The translations under genes and the position numbers were made by a program. Under the pieces are notes generated by a model. The model saw only the letters and a program-made list of their open reading frames with translations. It had not been told where the DNA came from and ran no database searches. Below, piece by piece: positions 26,357-34,560 of a stretch of 64,000 bases of DNA (position 1 is its first letter; each line of letters begins with the position of its first letter). This DNA is from Bacteriovoracaceae bacterium (GTDB lineage Bacteria > Bdellovibrionota > Bacteriovoracia > Bacteriovoracales > Bacteriovoracaceae): assembly GCA_024711325.1 (NCBI GenBank), contig JANJTC010000003.1, positions 1 through 64,000 of the forward strand, given 5' to 3'.

Positions 26357-26377
26357 GTGGTGTAAAAATTACACCAC
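26357..26377. promoter_or_regulatory. Perfect 9-3-9 palindrome, candidate operator
   Basis: GTGGTGTAA-AAA-TTACACCAC lies in the 194-base space between the divergent exported-protein and subtilase genes, next to the -35 of the minus-strand promoter and about 47 bases upstream of the plus-strand one. Size and symmetry suit a dimeric repressor or activator site. There is no T tract, so a terminator is unlikely. Confidence 0.5.
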
Positions 26378-26423
26378 CTGACATACTTTTCTAATAAAAA
26401 GTCTGACATTAGTTCTAAGGCCC

Positions 26424-26452
26424 TTGTAATCGATTTTAATTTAAGCCATAAA
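26424..26452 (+). promoter_or_regulatory. Candidate promoter of the subtilisin-like protease
   Basis: TTGTAA (26424-26429), 17-base spacer, CATAAA (26447-26452), about 35 bases before the ATG. AAGGAAGGA serves as ribosome site. Each element matches consensus at four of six positions. Confidence 0.4.
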
Positions 26453-26487
26453 GGTAGACAGTTATCATCAACAAAGGAAGGATCCCT

Positions 26488-28224
26488 ATGATGTCTCGAA
26501 CAGCGCTACTCGCGCTTGCTCTTCCGCTTTCAATTACAACTGCTTTCGCCCGTGTTCAGCAAATACCAAAAGCTGATATCATCCTGAAACAAGCACAACA
26601 GAATGAATCCAAATATGTTCTGAAAAATGCCAAAGGTACGATTATTGCCAAAGCTTTTTTAGAAGTTCGCCCTGAGAATTGGTTTAACCTTTCTCCTGCC
26701 GAAGGTGCCGAAGGTGTGAGAACAGAAGAAACTTACAGAACATTCGGAATGCCACAAAGTGAAGATATCATTGTTGCCGTGATTGATTCAGGTGTGGATG
26801 TAAACCACGAAGATCTCCAGGGTAAAATCTGGATAAATGAAGGCGAAGTTGCAAACGATGGCATTGATAATGATGGCAATGGTTATGTTGATGATGTTTT
26901 CGGTTGGAATTTCATTGGCGGCGTTGATGGTATGGCAAAAATGGTTGAAGATTCTTCTTTGGCCAACGGTATGCGCTTGGTTAAAGGTAACCCTGAAGCC
27001 CAAATTGGAGCTGATACTTTAGAAGTAACTCGTGAACTTGTCAGGATGAAGAAACTTAAATCCCAGGTTGAAGTATTGGGAGAGTCATTAACAGCTGCCC
27101 AGGCCGAGTACTTAGAGAAAGTTCAGAAATATGTTTCTCAGATGGTTGAGTCAGGAAAAAGCATTATTACAACTTATACTGCTCGCCTAAATACTTTTAA
27201 AACAGCTGAAAGTATTTTGAGAGCTGCTGGCGTTTCTACCATGACTGTTGAAGCGGTTCGTGCTTTAGAATCAACCGATTTATCAGTTCAAAAAGCGAAG
27301 AACGATATGCTGAGTCTGCTTTCAAGTGGATTAAGTGAAGCCCGCATAAATAGCGTGCTTGAGTATTACGGTGATCAACTTAAGTACTATTACAATGAAG
27401 ATTTTAATTCGCGTACTATCGTTGGTGATAACTATTTTGATTTAAATGAGAAAATTTACGGTAATAACGATGTGATCGGCCCTGACTCTAGTCACGGTAC
27501 TCACGTTTCAGGTTCAATCGCCGCAGTTCGTGACAATAGCTTAGGTATTAAAGGTGTTGCTACTAATGTAAAAATAATGGCCATCAGAGTAGTACCTAAT
27601 GGTGATGAACGCGATAAAGATGTTGCCAATGGTATCCGCTACGCTGTTGATAATGGCGCTAAAGTTATCAACATGAGCTTTGGTAAAATGTATTCACCAT
27701 TTAAAAAGGCCGTAGATGAAGCCGTTCGTTACGCAGAATCAAAAGGTGTTCTACTCGTTCATGCTGCTGGTAACGACAACAAAAATAATGATCTGATTCC
27801 AAGTTTTCCAAGTCGCACAGACCTTAAAGGTAAGCGCGAGTTTAATAACTGGTTAGAGATCGGTGCTTCTTCTTTTGCTAAAGGCCTTGAGTTACCAGCT
27901 GACTTTTCTAACTTTGGTAAAAAGACGGTAGATTTCTTTGCTCCGGGAGTAGATATCCTTTCAACAACTCCAGATAACTCTTACGATACTTATTCTGGTA
28001 CTTCTATGGCATCTCCAACTGCCGCTGGAGTTGCAGCTTTACTTCTTTCCTATGATTCGGGGATGGATGCAGATTCTCTTAAAGCGCTCATGATTGATAC
28101 TTCCCGTCGTTACCCTAAACTGAAAGTGAACTTACCGGGAACTTCTAATCCGGTTCTGTTCTCCAGCCTTTCTACTTACGGTTCAATTGTAGACGCGTTT
28201 GAAGCTACTAACTCACTGAAATAG
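26488..28224 (+). CDS. Secreted subtilisin-like protease (S8) with a long helical insert
   Basis: The 578-residue product has a signal peptide (to about residue 21) and a short ~70-residue propeptide-like segment. Its triad is complete: Asp100 in AVIDSGVD, His336 in SSHGTHVSG, Ser506 in SGTSMASP, with oxyanion Asn429 in HAAGND. Between Asp100 and His336 lie about 235 residues, where ordinary subtilisins have about 30. The insert begins with an EF-hand-like NDGIDNDGNGYVDD loop, and residues about 175-300 are helix-rich. The insert may be a maturation or substrate-binding module. The gene ends at a strong terminator. Confidence 0.92.
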   Translation: MMSRTALLALALPLSITTAFARVQQIPKADIILKQAQQNESKYVLKNAKGTIIAKAFLEVRPENWFNLSPAEGAEGVRTEETYRTFGMPQSEDIIVAVIDSGVDVNHEDLQGKIWINEGEVANDGIDNDGNGYVDDVFGWNFIGGVDGMAKMVEDSSLANGMRLVKGNPEAQIGADTLEVTRELVRMKKLKSQVEVLGESLTAAQAEYLEKVQKYVSQMVESGKSIITTYTARLNTFKTAESILRAAGVSTMTVEAVRALESTDLSVQKAKNDMLSLLSSGLSEARINSVLEYYGDQLKYYYNEDFNSRTIVGDNYFDLNEKIYGNNDVIGPDSSHGTHVSGSIAAVRDNSLGIKGVATNVKIMAIRVVPNGDERDKDVANGIRYAVDNGAKVINMSFGKMYSPFKKAVDEAVRYAESKGVLLVHAAGNDNKNNDLIPSFPSRTDLKGKREFNNWLEIGASSFAKGLELPADFSNFGKKTVDFFAPGVDILSTTPDNSYDTYSGTSMASPTAAGVAALLLSYDSGMDADSLKALMIDTSRRYPKLKVNLPGTSNPVLFSSLSTYGSIVDAFEATNSLK

Positions 28225-28244
28225 CATCTAAGCATTTTTTATTC

Positions 28245-28269
28245 AGGCTCCCCTTTGGGAGCCTTTTTT
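28245..28269 (+). terminator. Rho-independent terminator of the subtilisin-like gene
   Basis: 8-bp stem AGGCTCCC / GGGAGCCT with a four-base loop, followed by six T residues. It lies 20 bases after the stop codon. Confidence 0.92.
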
Positions 28270-28326
28270 ATTCTATCCAGATTTCTTTGGCCAAGTTTTC
28301 TAAATCCATACCGATAAGCTCGGGTA

Positions 28327-29013
28327 ATGAAGCAACTTGTTTTTATGGCCATATTTTTATCGGTTGTTGGTTGTGCTAATAAACAACCTCAGCGAAGACC
28401 TTCTTCTGAAAGCTTATTTCGTTTTGGAGAGGTAGATGCTCAAAAAAGCCGAGTTCAAATTTTTCCCGCGGTTATTTCAAACAAAGAATTAGTTCATTAC
28501 TTCTACTTGCAACTTAAAGATCGAGAAGGAAAGTTCATCGATTGTGAATCTTCTGAGATCTCACTCGTTACCCATTCTGGTCAGCCGATTCCCTTTGAAT
28601 TTGAGCGACTACTTGCAGGCCGCTATTATGTAACCGTTAAGCAAACGTCTGAAGTAAATTTTGGTGAATTAAACTTTTTTATCAGAGATAAATTATTAAA
28701 AGAACAATTTAAGCTTTATCTTAAAAAACCAGACAAATCTCATACTCAAGTATTTCTGGTTAAGAATGATAAGAATAAAATGACCTTACGCTTGCGACTG
28801 GCGGATAAGTCAAATCGACCTGTGGCATTGCCTGACACACCAGAAGTTCTACTCGATGGACTTGGTTTTATAGAAGAATTAAAGCTCATCGATGAGGGAA
28901 TTTGGGAATTTTCAGTTATTTACCCTGAGCAAAATCAAATTATGTACTTTTCGATCAGGGCCCACGGCGCCTATTTTGAACGAATCTTTCGTTACCATCA
29001 TGTAGAGAAATAA
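28327..29013 (+). CDS. Lipoprotein of unknown function
   Basis: The 228-residue product has a lipoprotein signal with lipobox VVGC (Cys16). The mature part is rich in alternating beta-like stretches (YYFVTVK-like, FKLYLKKP, KMTLRLRLADKS), suggesting two Ig-like sandwich domains of about 100 residues each. No catalytic motif or family is recognised. It follows the subtilase terminator and has no partner gene with a known role. Confidence 0.75.
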   Translation: MKQLVFMAIFLSVVGCANKQPQRRPSSESLFRFGEVDAQKSRVQIFPAVISNKELVHYFYLQLKDREGKFIDCESSEISLVTHSGQPIPFEFERLLAGRYYVTVKQTSEVNFGELNFFIRDKLLKEQFKLYLKKPDKSHTQVFLVKNDKNKMTLRLRLADKSNRPVALPDTPEVLLDGLGFIEELKLIDEGIWEFSVIYPEQNQIMYFSIRAHGAYFERIFRYHHVEK

Positions 29014-29088
29014 TACCCATTTCCCTCTCAAAAGTAGATTTTCTTGCCTCTAGAGGGTAAGATGAGTCCATATTTTAGGGGAGTTACT

Positions 29089-31260
29089 ATGCGCATTAAC
29101 ATGTCAGAAACAGAGGCTACCGAAGTGAACTCAAAATCCAATCCGCTCTATAACAAGAAACTTGATCTCATTAAGAAAAATAAGCTTACTAAAGCTGATC
29201 TTACCTGGTTTTTAAAGAACGTTTTCCTTTCAAGAAAGACGGATGATGCAGAAATCACCATGAAAAAGCAAAACAAAGCTTTCTTCCAGATTTCTGGAGC
29301 TGGTCATGAAGGAATTTTATCGGCCACTGCAAAAGTGCTGAAACCTAAACACGATTATTTCATTCCTTATTACCGTGACCGTGCCCTGTGTATCGGTCTA
29401 GGCGTCACTCCTTACGAAATGCTATGTCAGGCGAATGGAAATACCGGGGATACAGCTTCTCATGGCCGTCAGATGCCAGCGCATTGGGGTAATGTAAAAC
29501 TTAATATTGTTTCTAAATCATCTTGTACTGGAACTCAATTTCTTCAAGCCTGTGGTGTGGCAGAGGCAGGACTTCATCTTAAAAAAGTTAAACTGAAAGA
29601 TTCTCCCGTTTATCATGATCAAGAGATTGTTTACGTTTCTTGTGGTGACGGTACAACTTCTCAGGGTGAGTTCTGGGAAGGTTTAACTACTGCATGTGTG
29701 AACAAGCTTCCAGTCATGTTCATGGTGGAAGATAACGGTTACGCCATTTCAACTCCCGTTTGGATGAACACTCCGGGTGGATCAATCTCCAAAGCTCTCC
29801 ATGGTTTTCCTGGTCTTAAGATTTTTACCTGTGATGGGAACTGTCCGATCGATTCATATAATACGATGGTTGAAGTTGAAAAATACATGCGTGCTGGCAA
29901 TGGACCGACACTTGTCCATGCTAATGTGACTCGTCCTTATTCACATTCCCTTTCTGATGATCATTCTTACTACCGGACAAAAGAAGATCTGGCAGAAGAA
30001 TCGGCCAAAGATGTATTTAACTCTTATCCGAAATTTTTAACTGATACGGGTCTTTTCACAACGGAAGAAGTGAAAGGCATTCTTGATGAGGTTACTAAAG
30101 AGATCCGTGAAGCGATGACAAGGGCCCTGGAAACAGCTTGGCCAGCCAAATCAACTTATATGGATCACTTGTATTCTGAGATTGATCCGTCTTCCGCTCA
30201 ATTTGAAACTACACCGAATTTTTCTGGCAAGGAAGACATCCCTCTGGCGACAGCGATCAACATGACTCTAAAATCAGAGATTAAAAATAATCCTTTGATG
30301 ATGGTCTTCGGTGAAGACGTTGCCGATTTTTCAGAAGTTGAAAAATATAATAATCCGGACCTTAAAGGAAAGGGCGGGGTATTCAAAGTTACTCACGGTG
30401 TGCAGAAAGCAGCTAAACCAGGCCAGGTATTCAATTCACCACTGGCCGAGGCCAATATCATTGGCCGGGCCATTGGTATGGCAATGAGAGGACTTAAGCC
30501 AGTCGTTGAGATTCAATTTTTTGATTATATCTGGACCGCATATATGCAGTTAAAAAACGAGATGGCCACCACTCGTTACCGTTCAGGCGGTGATTTTAAA
30601 TGCCCAATGGTCGTACGGGTTCCGATTGGTGGTTACCTTCGGGGTGGGGCCATGTATCACTCCCAATCTGGTGAGTCTCTGTTTACTCACAATCCAGGTA
30701 TCAGAGTAGTTTATCCATCCAATGCTCTCGATGCCATGGGATTATTAAGAACCGCCATTCGGTGTGATGATCCGGTTTTGTTCCTTGAACACAAGCATCT
30801 TTATTACCAAGGCTATAATCGATCTGCAGACCCAGGCGAAGAATTCATGATTCCTTTCGGTAAGGCCCGCTTGGTTAAAGAAGGGAAGAGTGCCACTATC
30901 GTCGCTTGGGGTGCCTTAGTTCAAAAGTCAGTAGAAGCTGCTAAGGAACTTGAAAAAGAAGGTCACTCGATTGAGATTCTTGATGCCCGTACGATTGCGC
31001 CTTTTGATTTTGAAGCAGTTTATAAGTCACTTAAGAAAACTCATCGCCTGCTAATTTGTCATGAAGAGCACAAAACTTCAGGCTTTGCCGGAGAGATTGC
31101 GGCCCGAGTGAATGAAGAAGCCTTCAATACATTGGACGCCCCTATTCTGCGTGTCTGCTCAAAAGATGTGCATGTCGCTTACTGTCCGGATCTTGAAGAG
31201 GTGATTCTTCCTCAAACAAATGATGTGGTGGAAGCTTTAAGAAAACTACTCGCTTATTAA
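29089..31260 (+). CDS. 2-oxoacid dehydrogenase E1, fused alpha and beta subunits
   Basis: The start at 29089 follows AGGGGAG by 5 bases; a frame from 29044 has no site. The 723-residue product joins an E1-alpha domain (residues about 40-380) to an E1-beta transketolase-type domain (about 395-723). The alpha part shows the thiamine-diphosphate/Mg motif GDGTTSQGEFWEG...EDNGYAIS and phosphorylation-loop-like YSHSLSDDHSYYR. The beta part starts with ATAINMTLKSEI and has VFGEDVADF. This is the branched-chain 2-oxoacid (or acetoin/pyruvate) dehydrogenase E1. The fused form is known in Bacteroidetes and some others. E2 and E3 are not in this window, so substrate is inferred. Confidence 0.9.
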   Translation: MRINMSETEATEVNSKSNPLYNKKLDLIKKNKLTKADLTWFLKNVFLSRKTDDAEITMKKQNKAFFQISGAGHEGILSATAKVLKPKHDYFIPYYRDRALCIGLGVTPYEMLCQANGNTGDTASHGRQMPAHWGNVKLNIVSKSSCTGTQFLQACGVAEAGLHLKKVKLKDSPVYHDQEIVYVSCGDGTTSQGEFWEGLTTACVNKLPVMFMVEDNGYAISTPVWMNTPGGSISKALHGFPGLKIFTCDGNCPIDSYNTMVEVEKYMRAGNGPTLVHANVTRPYSHSLSDDHSYYRTKEDLAEESAKDVFNSYPKFLTDTGLFTTEEVKGILDEVTKEIREAMTRALETAWPAKSTYMDHLYSEIDPSSAQFETTPNFSGKEDIPLATAINMTLKSEIKNNPLMMVFGEDVADFSEVEKYNNPDLKGKGGVFKVTHGVQKAAKPGQVFNSPLAEANIIGRAIGMAMRGLKPVVEIQFFDYIWTAYMQLKNEMATTRYRSGGDFKCPMVVRVPIGGYLRGGAMYHSQSGESLFTHNPGIRVVYPSNALDAMGLLRTAIRCDDPVLFLEHKHLYYQGYNRSADPGEEFMIPFGKARLVKEGKSATIVAWGALVQKSVEAAKELEKEGHSIEILDARTIAPFDFEAVYKSLKKTHRLLICHEEHKTSGFAGEIAARVNEEAFNTLDAPILRVCSKDVHVAYCPDLEEVILPQTNDVVEALRKLLAY

Positions 31261-31269
31261 TTTTCAAAT

Positions 31270-31305
31270 AATCATGGTGCAATTCTTAAGAACTGCACCA
31301 TGATT
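31270..31305. repeat. 36-base near-perfect palindrome
   Basis: AATCATGGTGCA (31270-31281) and TGCACCATGATT (31294-31305) pair perfectly. The centre TTCTTAAGAA is itself a palindrome, so only one base pair (31282/31293) mismatches over the whole 36 bases. It starts 9 bases after the E1 stop. No T tract follows on either strand, so it could be a weak bidirectional terminator, an mRNA 3'-end stabiliser or a protein-binding site. Confidence 0.7.
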
Positions 31306-31348
31306 CCTAAAGTATAGTAATTGATTCTTTTTGAGTTACAATTGAATC

Positions 31349-32047
31349 ATGAACAGACTTCGTTACTTTGTTTTTCTGATTTCAGTCAGCGTTTTATGTA
31401 ATCTCTATGCGGCCGAACGCCCTGGATGGAGGCACGGAGCTGGTGTATCCCCTTATCACTTTGCCCTAGAGCAAGATGGTGACTTTGGAAATAAGTCATA
31501 TTCCTCCACTGTTGTTTCTTCCTACCGATTCTTGATTCAAAAACAGAATGAAGGTTGGATATGGAACAATGAACTCAACTTATCTTTTTTGAATTTTACC
31601 AATGGAAAAAAAGACACGATTCCTCTTTATGATTTTCATACAGGCCTTCAGTGGCGGGGCTGGTTGGGCGGAATTGAAACATCTAAAAATCTGATGTTGG
31701 ATAGTCGGACAGAGACGATTAGGCCTAAAGATGTTCGTAGTCATTGGCTGGCCCTGGGGTATCGATATACTCCTAAAAATGAGCATTGGAGACTCTTCTC
31801 CAAACTGAGCTTATTGTTGGATTCATCAGTCTCAGGAGAATCAATTGTGACTTTATCCGGGCATCGCTTGATTTTGGGTTTTGAGCAGATAGGGATTTTT
31901 CGAGGCTTCTTTTTGGAGAAGTTTTCATGGTCTATCCTTCCTTACGTGGATCTAAAAGCTTGGGATATTAAGCTTAATGATGGCCGTTCAGCTGATTTAC
32001 GCTTTTTTGAGTATGGTTTAGTCTTTGGAGTTAACCGACTGTTCTAG
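31349..32047 (+). CDS. Probable outer-membrane beta-barrel protein
   Basis: The 232-residue product has a signal peptide ending at LYAA (about residue 22). It then shows repeated amphipathic strands rich in Trp, Tyr and Phe (WRGWLGGIETS, SHWLALGYRYT, FFEYGLVFGVNRLF) and ends in Phe, as many outer-membrane barrels do. About ten to twelve strands fit the length. The family is unrecognised. Confidence 0.7.
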   Translation: MNRLRYFVFLISVSVLCNLYAAERPGWRHGAGVSPYHFALEQDGDFGNKSYSSTVVSSYRFLIQKQNEGWIWNNELNLSFLNFTNGKKDTIPLYDFHTGLQWRGWLGGIETSKNLMLDSRTETIRPKDVRSHWLALGYRYTPKNEHWRLFSKLSLLLDSSVSGESIVTLSGHRLILGFEQIGIFRGFFLEKFSWSILPYVDLKAWDIKLNDGRSADLRFFEYGLVFGVNRLF

Positions 32048-32056
32048 TCCAGGTAT

Positions 32057-32087
32057 TTGATAATTCTTAAAATTTCCTGATTATATT
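32057..32087 (+). promoter_or_regulatory. Candidate promoter of the Asp-box lipoprotein
   Basis: TTGATA (32057-32062) and TATATT (32082-32087) with a long 19-base spacer; TTATAT at 32081 gives 18. The start codon is only about 15 bases further, and no clear ribosome site is seen. Confidence 0.35.
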
Positions 32088-32101
32088 CCGATAAGCATTG
32101 T

Positions 32102-34540
32102 ATGATCCGATTATTGGGTATTGGCCTTTTATTTACTTTTATCTCCTGCAATGATGTCCATATTAATGCGGCCAAGTCTGTGACTTTGCCTGATCCTGAT
32201 CCAGGTTCTGATCCTGTTGGAGCACCAGAAACATTAGTTTGGAATTATACCTCACCAACAATTCGTGCCGGTGAGACGGTGCCTTTTTCTTTTTCAAATG
32301 GTGGCGCCAGTTTTACAACGGACGCATTTGGAGTAGGTACATTTGATCCTTCCACTTTAATTTATTCAGCTCCTATAAATCTGGGACCTCTTAGTCATAC
32401 CGTTGAAGCGACGGATGATGCTAATAAGACCGGATCAAATACTTTAAAAATTGCAGGATTTCAAAGCGTCGGGACAGTAGATTTCCCATTGGCCTTTGGA
32501 GATCAGAACTATGTTAATAGCGCAGTTTCTTTGCCAAATGGTTCAACCTTTATTGGTTCAATTGTTATTGATGGAACTGGTTGGGAGAGATGGGTCATTA
32601 ATCGGACAGATGATTTTGGTCTAACTTGGTCGCAAGTGGATTTTTATGCACCTTATGATTTTGGAGAATCTCAGCCTTTGGCCATGGCCAATAAAGCAAA
32701 TGATATTTATGTTTGCGGTTATGTCTGGGACATTGATTCAGTGACATATAACTCAGAATGGGTTGTAAGGAAATCCACCGACAATGGGGTCACTTGGACT
32801 ATGTCTGATCATTTCGCCCAAAATATAGGGGAAAATCACGTTTGTTATGACATTGCTGTTTCGGCTGCCGGATACATTTATACCGTTGGTTACACTGATA
32901 CTGATGGTGGTGTGATTCGAGAAAGCCTTGATGATGGTTTAACCTGGACTACTATAGGAACCATTCCTTCGATGGATACATTTGTCAGTTTGGATATCTC
33001 TCCAGCGGGAGTACTGTGGGGAGTGTCCAGAGACGGTCATGTATGGAAAGGAGTTTACTCCCTTGGTAGTTGGAACTGGACGGATAGCGGATCAATAATG
33101 GGGGTAACTCCTCAAAGTAGTGGTTATCAATTGTTTGGTGACATCAATGTGATATCTGAAACGGAGGCCTATTATTCAGGCAATGGTGCTAATTGGAAGG
33201 TCATGAAAACGACTGACTCTGGAGCTACCTGGAGCGCAGTCTATACAGGAGCTGCCAGGTATAAAGGAAATACAATCATTAAGCTCACAAGCGGGGAACT
33301 TGTTGCAATCGGATCTCTTGGTGGAGCGACTTGGAGTGATCCTGATACATTTAAAATTATTCGAAGTACCGATGATGGTGCAACTTGGGTCGAAACTTAT
33401 TCAGATGTGACTGTGAGTAAAGAGGGTATCACTTTGACAGAGGCCAGTGACGGCTCTGTTTTGGCCTTTGGTGTTTATGAGAGAAGCCCTTATCAAATTA
33501 TTAATCTTCGTTCCACTGACAGCGGAGCGACCTGGAGTGATCGATCGGAAGTTTATTATAAGGATAATTTATATACGACCTTTAATGATTTAAAGGTTGA
33601 TGGATTGGGTAATATTTGGGCAGCCGCCTGGATTGACTTAGTTGATTCGACATTTCGTGAACCTTGGACTGTTATAAAAAGCAGCGATAATGGAGCGACT
33701 TGGGAGCAGAATGAATTATTCGTAGGTCCGACTAGTGACGCCTATGCTGAGAGTATTGCCATTGGACCTGCTAATGAAGTGTATGTTGGTGGTTACATAG
33801 ATTCTGATGATGTGATTAAAAAAACAAGTAACAGTGGCGTTAGCTGGAGTATTGTCGATACTAACGTTGGGGTAAAAACTTATTATAAAAAGATGACAGT
33901 GGCCACCGATGGGACTGTATACATGGGCGGTGTCACAGGCTCATCATCCATTCTCAGAAAAGGCACTAGCAGTGGCACAGTATGGAATACCATCCAAACT
34001 TTTTTGAATTTTCGTTTATTAGAGCTAAAAATATTTGATGATAACAGCTTATGGATTGCAGCGAAGGAAACTTCACCTTCCACTACCACGGTCATATATC
34101 GTTCAATTGACGGTGGGACTACCTTTACTGAAGTCTTTCGTATTGCTGAAAATACTTGGAATTCGAGGACTATTATTAAAAATAGTAATGGGGATATTCT
34201 GGCCCATACGAATTATAAGGTGATTAAAACCGCTGACAATGGGGTGAGCTGGCAAGATGTGTATGATGGTACGGCTTTAGGTTATGAAATTCTTGGTTTT
34301 AAATTCGATAGTTCAAACAGGCTCTATATTTTAAATGATAATGGACAGGTAATGGCCCAAAACCAGTACGATGGTAGCTGGTTTGTGATGTTTGACTATT
34401 CTCTTATTAATACTTACATGGATCCAGAGCTTCTACAAATTACAGATTGTGGGAGTGCGAGTGGCGTATGTTTAGTTGGAACTTATGGAAGAACCGGATT
34501 TGGAGTTCAAATCGAAATGATTCCGCTGATTATTCCTTAA
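32102..34540 (+). CDS. Lipoprotein with Asp-box (BNR-like) beta-propeller repeats
   Basis: The 812-residue product has a lipoprotein signal ending FISC (Cys16), a proline-rich linker (LPDPDPGSDP), and an Ig-like domain at about residues 45-120. The rest holds some ten Asp-box motifs of the type S-x-D-x-G-x-T-W (STDNGVTWT, SLDDGLTWT, TTDSGATWS, STDDGATWV, SSDNGATWE and others), the turn signature of sialidase/VPS10-like propellers. Sialidase Arg-triad and FRIP motifs are not evident, so binding rather than hydrolysis is more likely. It is probably exposed on the outer membrane as a glycan- or protein-binding protein. Confidence 0.82.
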   Translation: MIRLLGIGLLFTFISCNDVHINAAKSVTLPDPDPGSDPVGAPETLVWNYTSPTIRAGETVPFSFSNGGASFTTDAFGVGTFDPSTLIYSAPINLGPLSHTVEATDDANKTGSNTLKIAGFQSVGTVDFPLAFGDQNYVNSAVSLPNGSTFIGSIVIDGTGWERWVINRTDDFGLTWSQVDFYAPYDFGESQPLAMANKANDIYVCGYVWDIDSVTYNSEWVVRKSTDNGVTWTMSDHFAQNIGENHVCYDIAVSAAGYIYTVGYTDTDGGVIRESLDDGLTWTTIGTIPSMDTFVSLDISPAGVLWGVSRDGHVWKGVYSLGSWNWTDSGSIMGVTPQSSGYQLFGDINVISETEAYYSGNGANWKVMKTTDSGATWSAVYTGAARYKGNTIIKLTSGELVAIGSLGGATWSDPDTFKIIRSTDDGATWVETYSDVTVSKEGITLTEASDGSVLAFGVYERSPYQIINLRSTDSGATWSDRSEVYYKDNLYTTFNDLKVDGLGNIWAAAWIDLVDSTFREPWTVIKSSDNGATWEQNELFVGPTSDAYAESIAIGPANEVYVGGYIDSDDVIKKTSNSGVSWSIVDTNVGVKTYYKKMTVATDGTVYMGGVTGSSSILRKGTSSGTVWNTIQTFLNFRLLELKIFDDNSLWIAAKETSPSTTTVIYRSIDGGTTFTEVFRIAENTWNSRTIIKNSNGDILAHTNYKVIKTADNGVSWQDVYDGTALGYEILGFKFDSSNRLYILNDNGQVMAQNQYDGSWFVMFDYSLINTYMDPELLQITDCGSASGVCLVGTYGRTGFGVQIEMIPLIIP

Positions 34541-34555
34541 GGATAACCAGCGGAA
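34521..34555. terminator. Imperfect hairpin spanning the Asp-box gene stop
   Basis: TTCCGCTG-TTAT-CC pairs with GG-ATAA-CAGCGGAA around a TTAA centre, with one mismatch and one bulged T. It includes the stop codon and lies between convergent genes. No strong T tract follows, so termination is inferred from position and stem strength. Confidence 0.45.
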
Positions 34556-34560
34556 AGAAA

